From an uncultured Pseudomonadota bacterium (GTDB lineage Bacteria; Pseudomonadota; Gammaproteobacteria; Methylococcales; Methylomonadaceae), in NCBI GenBank assembly GCA_903876445.1, contig CAIQZX010000190.1:1-37333 (forward strand): a DNA stretch of 37,333 bases. The letters are read 5' to 3'. Position numbers and translations under genes: made by a program. The notes under the pieces are model-generated. The model saw only the letters and a list, made by a program, of their open reading frames with translations. It did not search any database and had not been told where the DNA came from. This document shows positions 1 through 10,528 of this stretch, piece after piece. Position 1 is the first letter of the stretch. Each line of letters begins with the position of its first letter.

Positions 1-154
1 ACCAGAAGGTGTTGAAATGGTGATGCCTGGTGACAACATTTCGGTCAAAGTAAAATTGATTTCATCAATTGCTATGGAAGAAGGGTTGCGTTTTGCAATT
101 CGTGAAGGCGGTCGCACAGTAGGTGCTGGCGTTGTTGCATCGATTATTGAGTAA
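1..154 (+). CDS. tuf: Elongation factor Tu, C-terminal end (partial)
   Basis: This is the last 50 codons of EF-Tu, the GTPase that delivers aminoacyl-tRNA to the ribosome; the start lies left of the window. Reading from base 2, it gives the domain 3 tail, including [25 protein letters not shown] and a TAA stop at 152-154. These are among the most conserved EF-Tu motifs. The stop is only 5 bases before rpsJ, so tuf is physically joined to the S10 operon, as in bacteria where str and S10 operons are contiguous. Confidence 0.97.
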   Translation, partial: PEGVEMVMPGDNISVKVKLISSIAMEEGLRFAIREGGRTVGAGVVASIIE

Positions 155-159
155 AAATT

Positions 160-471
160 ATGTCTAATCAAACTATCAGAATCCGCTTGAAATCATTTGA
201 TCACAAATTGATTGATCAATCGGCTAGTGAGATAGTAGAAACAGCAAGAAGAACGGGCGCACAAGTTAAAGGTCCGATTCCATTGCCTACTAAAAAAGAG
301 CGTTTCACTATATTGATTTCGCCACACGTTGATAAAAACGCGCGGGATCAGTATGAATTAAGAACATACAAAAGATTGCTAGATATCGTTGAGCCAACTG
401 ATAAAACAGTTGATGCGTTAATGAAATTGGATTTAGCGGCTGGCGTTGATGTTCAGATTAAGTTGAATTAA
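160..471 (+). CDS. rpsJ: 30S ribosomal protein S10
   Basis: S10 sits in the head of the 30S subunit and, as NusE, also takes part in transcription antitermination. The 103-residue length matches the family. The conserved segments [16 protein letters not shown] and [18 protein letters not shown] are visible. Where E. coli has RTHLR the protein reads RTYKR, a modest change. It starts 5 bases after the tuf stop without a clear Shine-Dalgarno sequence, so translation is probably coupled to tuf. Confidence 0.97.
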   Translation: MSNQTIRIRLKSFDHKLIDQSASEIVETARRTGAQVKGPIPLPTKKERFTILISPHVDKNARDQYELRTYKRLLDIVEPTDKTVDALMKLDLAAGVDVQIKLN

Positions 472-489
472 GAATAGAGGAATTGGCAA

Positions 490-1146
490 ATGTCAATAGG
501 TCTTATTGGTCGTAAATGTGGTATGACCAGAGTCTTTTGTGAAGACGGTACATCTGTTCCAGTTACCGTGTTGCAAATTGATTCAAATCGAGTAACACAA
601 GTTAAAAGCTTCGAAACTGATGGCTACTGTGCAATTCAAGTTGCTGCAGGCGACAAAAAAGCATCAAAAATCAATAAAGCAATGGCCGGACATTATGCTG
701 CGGCAAACGTCACAGCGGGTCGTGGTCTTTGGGAATTTAGACTTGAAGAAGGAGAAAGTTCAGAATTCAATTTAGGTTCAGAATTGCCATTAAGTATTTT
801 CTCTGAAGGTCAAGTGATTGATGCACAAGGCACAAGTATCGGTAAAGGTTTTGCAGGTGGTGTGAAAAGACATCATTTTAGTATGCAAGATGCAACACAT
901 GGGAACTCATTGTCGCACCGTGTACTGGGTTCTATAGGTATGTGTCAAACTCCAGGTCGGGTTTTCAAAGGGAAAAAAATGGCGGGGCATTTAGGTGCTG
1001 TAAAAACCACCATTCAAAATTTGACAATTCACTCGATTGATACTGAAAGAAATTTGATTTTAGTAAAAGGTTCGGTGCCTGGTGCTAAAGGTGGTGATGT
1101 TGTGATTACTCCCGCTTCTAAAATGTTAAATAAGAAGAAGGGGTAG
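490..1146 (+). CDS. rplC: 50S ribosomal protein L3
   Basis: L3 binds 23S rRNA near the peptidyl-transferase centre and starts 50S assembly. The protein has 218 residues, slightly longer than the 209 of E. coli, with extra residues at the C-terminus (NKKKG). The signature [13 protein letters not shown] and the loop around [16 protein letters not shown] are present. Gln153 corresponds to the glutamine methylated by PrmB in E. coli. An AGAGGA ribosome-binding site lies 8 to 13 bases before the ATG. It is followed by rplD after 3 bases. Confidence 0.98.
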   Translation: MSIGLIGRKCGMTRVFCEDGTSVPVTVLQIDSNRVTQVKSFETDGYCAIQVAAGDKKASKINKAMAGHYAAANVTAGRGLWEFRLEEGESSEFNLGSELPLSIFSEGQVIDAQGTSIGKGFAGGVKRHHFSMQDATHGNSLSHRVLGSIGMCQTPGRVFKGKKMAGHLGAVKTTIQNLTIHSIDTERNLILVKGSVPGAKGGDVVITPASKMLNKKKG

Positions 1147-1149
1147 GTC

Positions 1150-1761
1150 ATGGGATTACAAATACCTAAATTAAATGAACAAAATAGTTTGCAAGTTAGT
1201 GAAGCGGTTTTTGGTCAAGAGTATAATGAAACACTTGTTCATCAATTAGTTACACGCTACTTAGCTGGTGCACGGCAAGGTACAAAAGCACAAAAAACAC
1301 GCTCCGACGTGAGCGGTGGTGGGATTAAACCTTGGAGACAAAAAGGTACTGGGCGTGCCCGTTCTGGTACATCGAGAAGTCCTATTTGGCGTACTGGTGG
1401 TGTTACTTTTGCTGCAAGACCGCGCAATTACGATCAAAAATTGAATAAAAAAATGTTCCGTGTTGGTATTCGTTCAATTTTGTCAGAATTGTTGCGCCAA
1501 GATCGCTTAATTATTAGTGCAGAAGTTTTAGCAACTACGCCAAAAACGAAAGCATTGAAAGCGCAATTGAATGCAGTTGAATCAAAACGTACACTGATTG
1601 TTGTTAATGAAGTGGATATGAATTTAGCTTTAGCTTCGCGCAACATACCTTATGTAGAGGTAGTTGAAGCAGCAAATTTGAATCCAGTTTTGTTAGTAGC
1701 TGCTGATAAAGTAATTGTTACGCCAAGTGCGTTGCAGCAATTAGAGGAGCGTTTAGCATGA
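1150..1761 (+). CDS. rplD: 50S ribosomal protein L4
   Basis: L4 lines the peptide exit tunnel; in E. coli it also represses its own operon through the S10 leader. The 203 residues include the tunnel loop, with [29 protein letters not shown] and [15 protein letters not shown]. The gene overlaps rplW by 4 bases (ATGA). The S10 leader that would be the target of autoregulation is missing in front of rpsJ (see findings). Confidence 0.98.
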   Translation: MGLQIPKLNEQNSLQVSEAVFGQEYNETLVHQLVTRYLAGARQGTKAQKTRSDVSGGGIKPWRQKGTGRARSGTSRSPIWRTGGVTFAARPRNYDQKLNKKMFRVGIRSILSELLRQDRLIISAEVLATTPKTKALKAQLNAVESKRTLIVVNEVDMNLALASRNIPYVEVVEAANLNPVLLVAADKVIVTPSALQQLEERLA

Positions 1762-2057
1762 GTACGAATTTATACCAATTGACACGAGTTTTAGAAGCAC
1801 CACTAATTTCCGAAAAAAGTACGATTGCAGCTGAAAAAGACAAACAAATTGTTTTCAAAGTATTAAAGAGTGCAACAAAGAAGCAAGTGAAAAGTGCCGT
1901 TGAAGCAATGTTTAACGTCGAAGTGGATGCAGTGCGCGTGTTAAACGTAAAGGGCAAACAAAAAAGATTCGGGCGTTCATTGGGTCAGCGTTCAGACTGG
2001 AAAAAGGCTTACGTTAAGCTGAAAGAAGGTTATGATATTGAATTCGCATCGGCTTAA
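1758..2057 (+). CDS. rplW: 50S ribosomal protein L23
   Basis: L23 lies at the tunnel exit and is the docking site for trigger factor and SRP. The 99 residues begin with the usual APLISEKS motif and carry the basic hairpin region [18 protein letters not shown]. The ATG overlaps the rplD stop as ATGA, which favours translational coupling. A glutamate corresponding to the trigger-factor contact Glu18 of E. coli is present in the ISEKS motif. Confidence 0.97.
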   Translation: MSTNLYQLTRVLEAPLISEKSTIAAEKDKQIVFKVLKSATKKQVKSAVEAMFNVEVDAVRVLNVKGKQKRFGRSLGQRSDWKKAYVKLKEGYDIEFASA

Positions 2058-2086
2058 TTGATTAGTAAAGGAAACGGTAAATAGTT

Positions 2087-2908
2087 ATGGCGATTATTAA
2101 GTCAAAACCGACCTCCCCCGGATCACGGTTTGTAGTTCGCGTAAAAAATGACGCATTGCATAAAGGAAAGCCTTTTGCCGCGTTATTAGAGAAAAAAAGT
2201 AAAACAGGTGGTCGTAACAATAACGGTCGCATAACGACACGTCATATTGGTGGCGGTCACAAACAGCACTATCGTTTGATTGATTTCAAAAGAAATAAAA
2301 CGGATATTTCAGCTGTTGTAGAACGTTTAGAATACGATCCGAACAGAACCGCAAATATTGCGTTAATTTTGTTCAAAGATGGTGAGCGTCGTTATATTAT
2401 TGCACCGAAAGGTTTGGAGGCAGGTCAGGAAATTATTTCTGCTGACGTTGCTCCTGTTAAGCCAGGTAATTGTATGCCGTTACGTAACGTTCCAGTAGGT
2501 ACAACTGTACATTGCGTGGAGTTGAAACCCGGTAAAGGCGCGCAAATTTCGAGAAGTGCGGGGACATCAGTGCAATTAGTTGCACGTGATAATGTCCATG
2601 CTACGATTCGTTTGCGTTCCGGTGAAATGCGTAAAGTTTTGGCAGATTGCAAAGCTGTTATTGGTGAGGTATCAAATTCTGAACACAGCTTGACATCGCT
2701 TGGTAAAGCAGGCGCGAAAAGATGGCTTGGTGTTAGACCGACCGTTCGAGGCGTTGTTATGAACCCAGTTGACCATCCACACGGTGGTGGTGAAGGTCGT
2801 ACATCAGGTGGTAGACATCCTGTAACGCCTTGGGGTATGCCGACGAAAGGCTATAAAACAAGAAAGAACAAACGTACTGATAACATGATTATTAGACGTC
2901 GTAAGTAA
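2087..2908 (+). CDS. rplB: 50S ribosomal protein L2
   Basis: L2 is a core 23S rRNA-binding protein needed for subunit joining and peptidyl-transferase activity. The 273 residues match the family length. The C-terminal signature [18 protein letters not shown] holds the conserved histidine near the active centre, and the basic tail ends [17 protein letters not shown]. It lies 29 bases after rplW with AAGGAA upstream. Confidence 0.98.
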   Translation: MAIIKSKPTSPGSRFVVRVKNDALHKGKPFAALLEKKSKTGGRNNNGRITTRHIGGGHKQHYRLIDFKRNKTDISAVVERLEYDPNRTANIALILFKDGERRYIIAPKGLEAGQEIISADVAPVKPGNCMPLRNVPVGTTVHCVELKPGKGAQISRSAGTSVQLVARDNVHATIRLRSGEMRKVLADCKAVIGEVSNSEHSLTSLGKAGAKRWLGVRPTVRGVVMNPVDHPHGGGEGRTSGGRHPVTPWGMPTKGYKTRKNKRTDNMIIRRRK

Positions 2909-2925
2909 AATAGAGAGGAATCAAC

Positions 2926-3198
2926 GTGCCGCGTTCAATTAAAAAAGGTCCTTTTATTGATCATCATCTCTTTAAAAAAGTAGAGGATGCTGTAAAAAGC
3001 AGTAGTAGGAAACCGATTAAAACATGGTCAAGACGATCAATGATTATTCCTGATATGTTAGGCTTGACCATTGCAGTACACAATGGCAAGTTACACATCC
3101 CCGTTCTTGTTACTGAGAATATGGTGGGTCATAAATTAGGCGAATTTGCTCCGACCCGTACCTATAAAGGTCATGTCGCTGACAAGAAATCTAAGTAG
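2926..3198 (+). CDS. rpsS: 30S ribosomal protein S19 (GTG start)
   Basis: S19 forms part of the 30S head with S13 and contacts the A-site tRNA. The 90 residues begin [15 protein letters not shown] and contain the [12 protein letters not shown] and [15 protein letters not shown] motifs. The start is GTG at 2926, preceded by AGAGAGGA about 8 bases upstream; no ATG fits the conserved N-terminus. Confidence 0.97.
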   Translation: MPRSIKKGPFIDHHLFKKVEDAVKSSSRKPIKTWSRRSMIIPDMLGLTIAVHNGKLHIPVLVTENMVGHKLGEFAPTRTYKGHVADKKSK

Positions 3199-3206
3199 GA
3201 CGGACG

Positions 3207-3548
3207 ATGGAAATTTCAGCAAAATTAAGTAATGCGCCCTTATCTGCTCAAAAAGCGCGGTTAGTCTGCGATCAAATTCGTGGACTGCCGGTTGAGAAAG
3301 CACTGAACGTTTTAAAGTTCAGTCCTAAGAAAGCCGCATTCATTGTAAAAAAAGTTTTAGAATCAGCAATCGCTAATGCAGAGCATAATGAAAGTGCCGA
3401 CATTGATGAGTTGAAAGTGTCCACGGTTTTTGTTAATGAAGCCGCGACACTAAAAAGATTTAAGGCAAGAGCTAAAGGTCGTGCAAACCATATCCTTAAA
3501 AGAACCTGCCACATTACCATTAAAGTTGCCGAAGCGAGTAGGGGATAA
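3207..3548 (+). CDS. rplV: 50S ribosomal protein L22
   Basis: L22 spans the 50S subunit; its long beta-hairpin reaches into the exit tunnel and is where macrolide-resistance changes fall in other bacteria. The 113 residues include [21 protein letters not shown] and the hairpin tip region [21 protein letters not shown] see no insertion or deletion in the tip. It ends 1 base before the rpsC ATG. Confidence 0.97.
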   Translation: MEISAKLSNAPLSAQKARLVCDQIRGLPVEKALNVLKFSPKKAAFIVKKVLESAIANAEHNESADIDELKVSTVFVNEAATLKRFKARAKGRANHILKRTCHITIKVAEASRG

Positions 3549-3549
3549 C

Positions 3550-4221
3550 ATGGGTCAAAAAGTACATCCAACTGGCATACGTCTTGGTATTGTTAAGGAT
3601 TGGAATTCACGCTGGTATGCAAGCAGTCAGGATTATCCAATTTTTTTACACCAAGATTTAAAAGTCAGAGAATTTTTAAGAAAAAAATTAGCACACGCTT
3701 CAGTGAGTCGTATTCAAATTAATCGCCCTGCGAATAATGCACAAATTACGATTTTTACTGCTCGTCCTGGTATTGTTATTGGTAAAAAGGGCGAAGATAT
3801 TGAGGTTTTGAAGCAAGAAATTGCAAAAATGATTGGCGTACCTGTTCAATTGAACGTCGAAGAAATCAGAAAACCTGAGTTAGATGCGTATTTGGTTGCA
3901 GAAGGTGTTGCACAACAGCTAGAAAAACGTATTATGTATCGTCGTGCGATGAAACGCGCTGTGACAAATACTATGCGCTTAGGTGCAGAAGGTATTAAGA
4001 TTAATGTTGGTGGACGTTTGAACGGTGCAGAAATTGCCCGTAGTGAATGGTATCGTGAAGGTCGCGTACCTTTGCATACTTTACGCGCTGATATTGATTA
4101 TGCAACTGCAGAAGCACATACGACCTACGGAATCATCGGCATTAAGGTGTGGATTTTCAAAGGCGAAGTGTTTGATTTAGATGCACATAATGCATCTATT
4201 AACTCTGACTCTAAAAAATAG
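3550..4221 (+). CDS. rpsC: 30S ribosomal protein S3
   Basis: S3 lines the mRNA entry channel and contributes to helicase activity. With the ATG at 3550 the protein has 223 residues and begins [14 protein letters not shown], the universal S3 N-terminus. The longer open frame reaching back to 3481 lies inside rplV and is not used. The KH domain loop [14 protein letters not shown] (GKKG is the GxxG) is at about residues 74-87. One base separates it from rplV; AGGGGA precedes the ATG. Confidence 0.98.
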   Translation: MGQKVHPTGIRLGIVKDWNSRWYASSQDYPIFLHQDLKVREFLRKKLAHASVSRIQINRPANNAQITIFTARPGIVIGKKGEDIEVLKQEIAKMIGVPVQLNVEEIRKPELDAYLVAEGVAQQLEKRIMYRRAMKRAVTNTMRLGAEGIKINVGGRLNGAEIARSEWYREGRVPLHTLRADIDYATAEAHTTYGIIGIKVWIFKGEVFDLDAHNASINSDSKK

Positions 4222-4237
4222 TTGAAGGAATAAAGAG

Positions 4238-4651
4238 ATGCTTCAACCTAAAAGAACAAAATTTCGTAAGCAGCATAAAGGCAAAAATAACGGTATTGCT
4301 GTGCGTGGCTCCTCTGTGAGCTTTGGTGAATTCGGTTTAAAATCAATCAGTCGTGGTCGTTTAACTGCACGTCAGATTGAGTCCGCCCGTCGTGCGATTT
4401 CTCGTCATGTTAAACGTGGTGGTAAAATATGGATTCGCGTTTTTCCTGATAAACCAATTACCGAAAAACCGTTAGCGGTTCGTATGGGTAAAGGTAAAGG
4501 CAATGTTGAGTATTGGGTAGCGCAAATTCGCCCTGGTACTATGTTGTATGAAATTCAAGGGGTTTCCGAAGAGTTAGCACGTGAAGCATTTACACTTGCG
4601 TCTGCTAAATTACCTTTGAAAACACTATTTACTGTACGGACGATAATGTGA
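4238..4651 (+). CDS. rplP: 50S ribosomal protein L16
   Basis: L16 binds near the A site and central protuberance and is a late assembly protein. The 137 residues carry [17 protein letters not shown] at the start and [19 protein letters not shown], which holds the arginine hydroxylated by RoxA (YcfD) in E. coli. The TGA stop overlaps the rpmC ATG as TGATG. Confidence 0.98.
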   Translation: MLQPKRTKFRKQHKGKNNGIAVRGSSVSFGEFGLKSISRGRLTARQIESARRAISRHVKRGGKIWIRVFPDKPITEKPLAVRMGKGKGNVEYWVAQIRPGTMLYEIQGVSEELAREAFTLASAKLPLKTLFTVRTIM

Positions 4652-4842
4652 TGAAAGCAAGTGAATTACGTCAAAAATCGCGTGATGAGTTATCGGCTTT
4701 GTTAATTGATCTCGCAAAAGAAAGTTTTGCATTGAAAATGCAAAAGGGAACTGGACAGTTGTCTAAAACCGCGCAAGTGAAAAAAGTACGACGTGACGTG
4801 GCTCGCGTTCAAACGATTTTAAACGAAATGGCGAGAGCGTAG
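4651..4842 (+). CDS. rpmC: 50S ribosomal protein L29
   Basis: L29 sits at the tunnel exit beside L23. The ATG at 4651 gives 63 residues starting [14 protein letters not shown], the usual family start; a GTG just before it at 4648 would add only one residue. The conserved [14 protein letters not shown] helix is present. The start overlaps the rplP stop by 1 base. Confidence 0.97.
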   Translation: MKASELRQKSRDELSALLIDLAKESFALKMQKGTGQLSKTAQVKKVRRDVARVQTILNEMARA

Positions 4843-4843
4843 T

Positions 4844-5104
4844 ATGAGCGAAGAAATAAAGGTACGCACCATTACGGGGCGTGTTGTTAGTAACAAAATG
4901 GACAAAACGATTACTGTTTTAGTGGAGCGCGTGGTAAAACATCCTGTTTATGGGAAGTATATTAAGCGTTCAACAAAAATGATGGCACATGATGAGCAGA
5001 ACGCTTGCCAAGAAGGTGATGTAGTTGCGATTACTTCATGCCGTCCGATGTCTAAAAACAAAACGTTTAAATTAGTGCAAGTTTTAGAACCTGCTAGAAA
5101 ATAG
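4844..5104 (+). CDS. rpsQ: 30S ribosomal protein S17
   Basis: S17 is an early-binding OB-fold protein of the 30S body. The 86 residues include [33 protein letters not shown] and [13 protein letters not shown]. It starts 1 base after the rpmC stop and is the last gene of the S10 group here. A 35-base gap, the longest since rplB, separates it from rplN. Confidence 0.97.
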   Translation: MSEEIKVRTITGRVVSNKMDKTITVLVERVVKHPVYGKYIKRSTKMMAHDEQNACQEGDVVAITSCRPMSKNKTFKLVQVLEPARK

Positions 5105-5139
5105 TTTCGACGGTTAACTTATTATTTTAGGAACAAATC

Positions 5140-5508
5140 ATGATTCAGATGCAAACTAACCTTGAGGTCGCCGATAATAGCGGTGCAAAAAAGGTCATGT
5201 GTATCAAAGTGTTGGGTGGTTCACACAGGCGTTATGCTGGTATTGGCGATATTATTAAAGTCAGTATCAAAGACGCAATTCCACGCGGCAGAGTGAAAAA
5301 AGGTGACGTGTATAATGCGTTGGTGGTTCGTACTCGTAAAGGTGTGCGTCGTGCTGATGGCTCAGTAATTCGTTTTGATGGCAACGCGGCTGTTATTTTA
5401 AACAATAACTTGCAACCGCTTGGCACACGGATTTTTGGACCTGTTACTCGTGAGCTTAGAGGTGAAAAATTTATGAAAATTATTTCATTAGCTCCAGAAG
5501 TATTGTAG
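5140..5508 (+). CDS. rplN: 50S ribosomal protein L14
   Basis: L14 forms intersubunit bridges and is the RsfS silencing-factor partner. The 122 residues begin [28 protein letters not shown] and contain [17 protein letters not shown] and [13 protein letters not shown]. It is the first gene of the spc group; AGGA lies about 8 bases before the ATG. I see no strong promoter in the gap from rpsQ, so transcription probably reads through. Confidence 0.98.
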   Translation: MIQMQTNLEVADNSGAKKVMCIKVLGGSHRRYAGIGDIIKVSIKDAIPRGRVKKGDVYNALVVRTRKGVRRADGSVIRFDGNAAVILNNNLQPLGTRIFGPVTRELRGEKFMKIISLAPEVL

Positions 5509-5521
5509 GCGAGGACAAATT

Positions 5522-5839
5522 ATGCAAAAAATCAAGAAAGGTGATGAAGTCATCGTTCGTATCGGTAGAGATAAAGGCAAAACTGGTCGAGTGGTACAAG
5601 TCCTAAAAAATAACAAACTTCTTGTTGAAGGCATCAATCAGGTTAAAAAAACCCAAAAGCCAAATCCTAACGCTGGCGTTCAAGGTGGTTTTGTGGAAAA
5701 AGATATGCCGATTGAGATTTCAAACGTGGGTTTATACAACCCTGTAACAAAAAAAGCGGATCGGGTAGGCTTTAGATTCTTAGATGATGGCAAAAAAGTC
5801 CGATACTTCAAATCAACCAACGAAGTTGTCGATGCGTAA
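5522..5839 (+). CDS. rplX: 50S ribosomal protein L24
   Basis: L24 is an early assembly-initiator protein with a KOW fold. The 105 residues start [27 protein letters not shown], the KOW motif, followed by [14 protein letters not shown] and the typical [20 protein letters not shown]. It lies 13 bases after rplN and 8 bases before rplE. Confidence 0.97.
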   Translation: MQKIKKGDEVIVRIGRDKGKTGRVVQVLKNNKLLVEGINQVKKTQKPNPNAGVQGGFVEKDMPIEISNVGLYNPVTKKADRVGFRFLDDGKKVRYFKSTNEVVDA

Positions 5840-5847
5840 GGTGAATC

Positions 5848-6387
5848 ATGGCTAGATTAGAATCAGTATATAAAGAAACTGTTCGCCCTGCTTTAATGGA
5901 GCAGTTCGCTTACAAATCGGTAATGCAAGCACCGCGTATTACAAAAATTACTTTAAACATGGGCGTTAGCGGTGCAGTTGCAGACAAAAAAGTTTTGCAA
6001 GCGGCTGTTGGCGACATGGAGAAAATTGCAGGTCAAAAACCTATCATTACATTGGCTAGAAAGTCTATCGCGGGATTTAAAATTCGTGACGATATGCCGT
6101 TGGGTTGCAAAGTAACTTTGCGTAGCGACAAAATGTATGAATTTTTAGATCGCTTAATTAGTATTTCGATTCCTCGTATTCGTGACTTTCGTGGTTTAAA
6201 CCCAAAAAGTTTCGACGGTCGCGGTAACTATTCAATGGGTGTAAAAGAGCAAATCATTTTCCCAGAGATTGATTACGATAAAATTGACATGTTGCGCGGT
6301 ATGGACATCACCATCACAACGACAGCACAAACTAATGAAGAAGGTTTGGCGTTGTTAAAGTTGTTTAATTTTCCATTTAAACAGTAG
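5848..6387 (+). CDS. rplE: 50S ribosomal protein L5
   Basis: L5 binds 5S rRNA and contacts P-site tRNA. The 179 residues match the family. Conserved stretches include [58 protein letters not shown] and [14 protein letters not shown]. In E. coli the S8 repressor site lies at this point in the mRNA; I could not identify a convincing equivalent by eye. Confidence 0.98.
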   Translation: MARLESVYKETVRPALMEQFAYKSVMQAPRITKITLNMGVSGAVADKKVLQAAVGDMEKIAGQKPIITLARKSIAGFKIRDDMPLGCKVTLRSDKMYEFLDRLISISIPRIRDFRGLNPKSFDGRGNYSMGVKEQIIFPEIDYDKIDMLRGMDITITTTAQTNEEGLALLKLFNFPFKQ

Positions 6388-6400
6388 AGGGTGACTGGTC

Positions 6401-6706
6401 ATGGCAAAAAAATCGATGATTGCGCGTGAAGAAAAACGCAAAGAATTAGTCAAAAAGTACGCTGTTAAACGCAGTGCGTTGAAAGAAATCATTCGTGATC
6501 CGAACGCAACGTATGAAGATAAAGAATCTGCTCATTTACAGCTTCAGAAATTACCTAGAGATTCTAGTGCCTCTCGTGTTCGTAACCGTTGTAATTTAAC
6601 GGGTCGTCCACATGGTTACTATCGCAAATTTGGTTTGAGTCGTAATAAATTACGTGAAGCAACAATGCGCGGTGACGTTCCTGGCGTTGTTAAAGCAAGC
6701 TGGTAA
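6401..6706 (+). CDS. rpsN: 30S ribosomal protein S14, zinc-free type
   Basis: S14 is a 30S head protein. The 101-residue length and the lack of the CxxC pairs of the short form identify the long zinc-independent type. The C-terminal [22 protein letters not shown] motif is present. RpmJ in the same cluster keeps its zinc ligands, so the window mixes a zinc-free S14 with a zinc-type L36. Confidence 0.97.
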   Translation: MAKKSMIAREEKRKELVKKYAVKRSALKEIIRDPNATYEDKESAHLQLQKLPRDSSASRVRNRCNLTGRPHGYYRKFGLSRNKLREATMRGDVPGVVKASW

Positions 6707-6737
6707 TTCTGGTGAATCAATTTTGGAGATTTAAAAA

Positions 6738-7133
6738 ATGAGTATGACAGATCCAGTAGCGGATATGCTGACACGCATTAGAAACGGTCAGTCTGCTGGT
6801 AAAAAATTTATTAAACAGCCTTCGTCTAAACTTAAAGTATCGATTGCAAAAGTACTTAAAGAAGAAGGTTATATTGCTGACTTTAGCACTGAAACCACAG
6901 GTTCTCACACAGAGATGACTGTTGAGTTGAAGTACTATAAAGGCGCACCAGTTATTGAAAACATTAAACGAATCAGCAGACCCGGTTTGCGGATTTATAA
7001 ATCGAAAGACGAATTGCCAAAAGTTCTCGGCGGGTTAGGTATCGCTATCGTGTCAACTTCTAACGGAGTAATGACAGATAGAGCGGCTCGTGCGATTGGA
7101 CATGGCGGCGAAGTCATTTGCACCGTTTGCTAA
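6738..7133 (+). CDS. rpsH: 30S ribosomal protein S8
   Basis: S8 binds the central domain of 16S rRNA; in E. coli it represses the spc operon. The 131 residues begin [18 protein letters not shown] and end with the conserved [33 protein letters not shown] precedes the ATG by about 8 bases. It follows rpsN by 31 bases. Confidence 0.98.
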   Translation: MSMTDPVADMLTRIRNGQSAGKKFIKQPSSKLKVSIAKVLKEEGYIADFSTETTGSHTEMTVELKYYKGAPVIENIKRISRPGLRIYKSKDELPKVLGGLGIAIVSTSNGVMTDRAARAIGHGGEVICTVC

Positions 7134-7142
7134 GAGGTAGTT

Positions 7143-7676
7143 ATGTCAAGAATTGCTAAAGCTCCTGTCACTATTCCAAGTGGTGTGGACATTAAAGTAA
7201 GTGGCAACAACCTAACCGTAAAAGGAAGCAAAGGTAGTTTGTCATTTGATTTTGATTCATCAGTCAGCATCGAAATTGCAGATAATGTGGCTTCTATGGT
7301 CTGGAATAAAGAAGACAAAAAAGCGACCGCTCAAGCAGGTACTGCAAGAGCAATTATGAATAATATGGTCACTGGTGTATCAACTGGTTTTGAACGAAAA
7401 TTATCGCTTGTCGGTGTTGGTTATAGAGCGCAAGCTAAAGAAAATATTCTAAGTTTATCGCTTGGTTTTTCACATCCTGTTGATTTTGAAGTTCCAGCAG
7501 GTATTTCTGTTGAAACACCATCGCAAACGGACATTATCTTAAAAGGTAGTGATAAACAATTGCTCGGTCAAGTTGCTGCTAAAATTCGCGCTTATCGCCC
7601 ACCTGAACCCTATAAAGGTAAAGGTGTTCGTTATTCGGATGAGCATGTTGCTAGAAAAGAAGCTAAGAAAAAGTAG
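7143..7676 (+). CDS. rplF: 50S ribosomal protein L6
   Basis: L6 lies near the GTPase-associated centre. The 177 residues show two repeats of the L6 fold, with [17 protein letters not shown] at the start and the second-domain signature [21 protein letters not shown] near the C-terminus. AGAGG lies about 6 bases before the ATG. Confidence 0.98.
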   Translation: MSRIAKAPVTIPSGVDIKVSGNNLTVKGSKGSLSFDFDSSVSIEIADNVASMVWNKEDKKATAQAGTARAIMNNMVTGVSTGFERKLSLVGVGYRAQAKENILSLSLGFSHPVDFEVPAGISVETPSQTDIILKGSDKQLLGQVAAKIRAYRPPEPYKGKGVRYSDEHVARKEAKKK

Positions 7677-7685
7677 GGTAGCGTA

Positions 7686-8039
7686 ATGGATAAGAAACAA
7701 ACTCGTATGAAACGCGCATTAAAATTGCGTAGTCAGATTAAAAAGTTGAACGCTACTCGGTTGTCAATTCACAAATCGTCACAGCATATTTATGCTCAAA
7801 TCATTAGCGGTGATGGCACAACGACATTAGCAAGTGCTTCAACCGTCCAAGCTGAATTGAAAGCAGGTTTAAAAAACACTAACAACATCGAAGCAGCTAC
7901 AGCGGTAGGTAAGCAAATTGCTGAAAAAGCTCTTGCAGCAGGTGTGACTGAAGTCGCTTTTGATCGTTCAGGTTTTAAATATCACGGTCGTGTGAAAGCA
8001 CTTGCCGATGCCGCTCGCGAAGCTGGCTTGAAATTTTAG
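7686..8039 (+). CDS. rplR: 50S ribosomal protein L18
   Basis: L18 binds 5S rRNA with L5. The 117 residues begin with the basic [20 protein letters not shown] and contain [16 protein letters not shown] and the C-terminal [24 protein letters not shown], which is diagnostic. It is 9 bases after rplF. Confidence 0.98.
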   Translation: MDKKQTRMKRALKLRSQIKKLNATRLSIHKSSQHIYAQIISGDGTTTLASASTVQAELKAGLKNTNNIEAATAVGKQIAEKALAAGVTEVAFDRSGFKYHGRVKALADAAREAGLKF

Positions 8040-8048
8040 GAGATTACA

Positions 8049-8558
8049 ATGGCTACAGCACCTACTCAACAAGGTAGCGCAGACGGCTTACAAGAAAAAT
8101 TGGTCAACGTTAGACGAGTCGCTAAAGTAGTTAAAGGCGGTCGCGTTTTCGGTTTTACCGCTTTGACTGTTGTTGGTGATGGCGAAGGTCGCATCGGTTA
8201 TGGTGTGAGTAAAGCTCGCGAAGTGCCAATTGCGATTCAAAAATCGTTAGAACAAGCTCGTAAAAATATGCGTAAAGTGGAGTTAAAAGGGGATACCTTG
8301 CAATACCCCGTTACGAATACTACAGGCGCAGCAAAAGTTTATATGCAACCTGCTTCAGAGGGTACTGGTATCATCGCTGGTGGTGCTATGCGTGCTGTAT
8401 TTGAAGTGGTTGGTGTACACAACGTATTGGCAAAGTGTATCGGCACAAACAACCCAATTAACGTGGTTCGTGCAACCATTAACGGTTTGACCAGTATGCA
8501 TAATGCTCATCAAATCGCAGCAAAACGCGGTTTGCCTGTTGAAAAAATTACGGGGTAA
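8049..8558 (+). CDS. rpsE: 30S ribosomal protein S5
   Basis: S5 lines the mRNA entry site and affects decoding accuracy. The 169 residues contain the double-stranded RNA-binding part [19 protein letters not shown] and the C-terminal half with [22 protein letters not shown]. The N-terminus ([15 protein letters not shown]) is poorly conserved, as in the family. AGGAG lies 7 bases before the ATG. Confidence 0.98.
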   Translation: MATAPTQQGSADGLQEKLVNVRRVAKVVKGGRVFGFTALTVVGDGEGRIGYGVSKAREVPIAIQKSLEQARKNMRKVELKGDTLQYPVTNTTGAAKVYMQPASEGTGIIAGGAMRAVFEVVGVHNVLAKCIGTNNPINVVRATINGLTSMHNAHQIAAKRGLPVEKITG

Positions 8559-8562
8559 TGTA

Positions 8563-8745
8563 ATGAGTACAAAATTAAGTGTCACCATGACAAAAAGTCG
8601 TTTTGGACGTTTGCCAAATCATCAAGCGTGCTTGAAAGGTTTGGGCTTACGCAAAATCAATCAAACAGTTGTGGTATTGAATACTCCCGAAAATAAAGGG
8701 ATGATCAACAAAGTATCTTATATGCTTAAAGTTGAGGAAATATAA
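8563..8745 (+). CDS. rpmD: 50S ribosomal protein L30
   Basis: L30 is a small 23S rRNA-binding protein. The ATG at 8563 gives 60 residues, beginning [21 protein letters not shown] and including [23 protein letters not shown] longer open frame back to 8503 would overlap rpsE and lacks the family N-terminus. The TAA stop shares a base with the rplO ATG (TAATG). Confidence 0.97.
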   Translation: MSTKLSVTMTKSRFGRLPNHQACLKGLGLRKINQTVVVLNTPENKGMINKVSYMLKVEEI

Positions 8746-9179
8746 TGTTTTTAAATACTATTAAAGCTGCTGACGGTGCGCGTAAAAAATCGCGTCGCGT
8801 TGGTCGTGGTATTGGTTGCACTATGGGTAAAACTTGTGGTCGCGGTCATAAAGGTCAAAAAGCGCGTAGCGGTGGTTTTCACAAAGTGGGTTTTGAAGGT
8901 GGTCAGATGCCTTTGCAACGTCGCTTGCCAAAAATTGGTTTCACGTCGCACAAAGCGAAATTTTCATCTGAAGTTCGTTTAGGCGAATTGAACGGTTTAA
9001 CCGCTGACATAATAGATTTGAAAGTGTTAATTGATGCGAATATCGTTCCTATTTTCACAAAAGTTGCACGCATTATTAAATCTGGTTCGTTGACAAAAGC
9101 GGTCACTGTAAAAGGTGTTAAAGTAACAGTAGGTGCTAAAGAATCTATTGAAGCTGCTGGTGGAAAAGTAGAGGCATAA
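8745..9179 (+). CDS. rplO: 50S ribosomal protein L15
   Basis: L15 is a late-assembly 50S protein. The 144 residues carry the glycine- and arginine-rich N-terminal tail [21 protein letters not shown], the [15 protein letters not shown] motif and the globular C-terminal domain. The ATG overlaps the rpmD stop by 1 base. It is followed after 1 base by the GTG of secY. Confidence 0.98.
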   Translation: MFLNTIKAADGARKKSRRVGRGIGCTMGKTCGRGHKGQKARSGGFHKVGFEGGQMPLQRRLPKIGFTSHKAKFSSEVRLGELNGLTADIIDLKVLIDANIVPIFTKVARIIKSGSLTKAVTVKGVKVTVGAKESIEAAGGKVEA

Positions 9180-9180
9180 G

Positions 9181-10503
9181 GTGAGTGTACCGAGAACGCA
9201 AATGGCAAATAAAACGGGTGACTTCTCAGAATTAAAAGCACGTTTGCTTTTTGTTTTAGGGGCTTTCATTGTTTATCGTGTTGGGGCGCATATTCCTGTT
9301 CCGGGAATCGATCCCAAAGCGTTAGCAGCGATGTTTGAACAACAAAGTGGTTCTATTCTGGATATGTTTAACATGTTTTCGGGTGGAGCCTTAATGCGAT
9401 TGAGCTTGTTTGCGTTAGGTATAATGCCTTACATTTCTGCTTCCATCATTATGCAACTTATGACAGTAGTGATTCCTGCCATGGAGCAGATGAAAAAAGA
9501 TGGCGAAATTGGGCGGCGCAAAATCTCTCAATTTACACGTTATGGGACAGTTGTTTTAGCAACATTCCAAGCAATTGGAATATCCTTAGCTCTGCAAAAT
9601 CAAACTGCTGGCGGTTTATCTGTCGTACTAAATCCTGGTTTTAGCTTTGTTGCAATAACTACGATTACTTTAGTCACAGGAACAATCTTTTTGATGTGGT
9701 TAGGTGAACAGGTTACTGAGCGCGGTATTGGTAATGGTATTTCGATGATTATCTTTGCGGGTATTGTTTCTGGATTACCTAAAGCAATCGGTAGTACATT
9801 TGAATTAGTTCGAACGGGTGAAATGAGCAGTGCATTTATTGTCTTGCTTTTTTTACTTTCGATTTCCGTGACAATGCTAGTCGTGTTTGTAGAGCGTGGA
9901 CAGCGTCGGATTTTGATTAACTATCCAAAAAGACAACAAGGTCGCAAACTTTATGCAGGACAAAGTAGTTTTTTACCGTTAAAACTCAACATGGCAGGGG
10001 TAATCCCACCAATTTTTGCGTCTAGTATTATTCTTTTTCCTGCAACAATTGCAGGTTGGTTTGGTAAGGCGGAGGGGTTCGGATGGCTGCAGGATATTGC
10101 GACGTTATTGTCGCCAGGGCAGCCTGTTTATGTTATCTTCTACGCTTTAGCGATTGTATTCTTCTGTTTTTTTTATACTGCTTTAGTATTTAATTCGAAA
10201 GAAACTGCTGAAAATTTAAAAAAATCCGGGGCTTTTTTACCCGGGATTCGCCCAGGTACTCAAACAAGTGCATATATCGATAAAGTAATGACACGTCTAA
10301 CTCTTATCGGTGCGTTTTATATAACGTTGGTTTGTTTATTACCAGAGTTTTTAATTGTTTATTGGAACGTTCCTTTTTATTTTGGTGGAACGTCACTGTT
10401 GATTATTGTTGTGGTTGTGATGGATTTTATATCTCAAATGCAAACTCACATCATGTCTCAGCAGTATGAAGGTTTAATGAAAAAAGCTAACCTTAAAAAG
10501 TAG
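9181..10503 (+). CDS. secY: Protein translocase subunit SecY
   Basis: SecY is the ten-helix inner-membrane channel that exports unfolded proteins with SecE, SecG and SecA. The 440 residues include the N-terminal [21 protein letters not shown], the plug-region segment [20 protein letters not shown], and the cytoplasmic loop [20 protein letters not shown]. The start chosen is GTG at 9181, 1 base after rplO; an ATG at 9202 would shorten the N-terminus by 7 residues and cannot be excluded. Its place between rplO and rpmJ is the usual spc-operon position. Confidence 0.98.
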   Translation: MSVPRTQMANKTGDFSELKARLLFVLGAFIVYRVGAHIPVPGIDPKALAAMFEQQSGSILDMFNMFSGGALMRLSLFALGIMPYISASIIMQLMTVVIPAMEQMKKDGEIGRRKISQFTRYGTVVLATFQAIGISLALQNQTAGGLSVVLNPGFSFVAITTITLVTGTIFLMWLGEQVTERGIGNGISMIIFAGIVSGLPKAIGSTFELVRTGEMSSAFIVLLFLLSISVTMLVVFVERGQRRILINYPKRQQGRKLYAGQSSFLPLKLNMAGVIPPIFASSIILFPATIAGWFGKAEGFGWLQDIATLLSPGQPVYVIFYALAIVFFCFFYTALVFNSKETAENLKKSGAFLPGIRPGTQTSAYIDKVMTRLTLIGAFYITLVCLLPEFLIVYWNVPFYFGGTSLLIIVVVVMDFISQMQTHIMSQQYEGLMKKANLKK

Positions 10504-10528
10504 TGGGTTAGCACGTTTATTGATTTGA

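Noticed and set aside
3481-3549. N-terminal extension of S3 by an open frame from 3481
   Set aside because: It lies inside rplV, and the universal S3 start MGQKVHP is at 3550 behind a good ribosome-binding site.
8503-8562. N-terminal extension of L30
   Set aside because: It overlaps rpsE in another frame; the family sequence starts at the ATG at 8563.
8751-9269. Several open frames on either strand across rplO and the start of secY
   Set aside because: They are out-of-frame shadows of conserved ribosomal genes, without family similarity or ribosome-binding sites.
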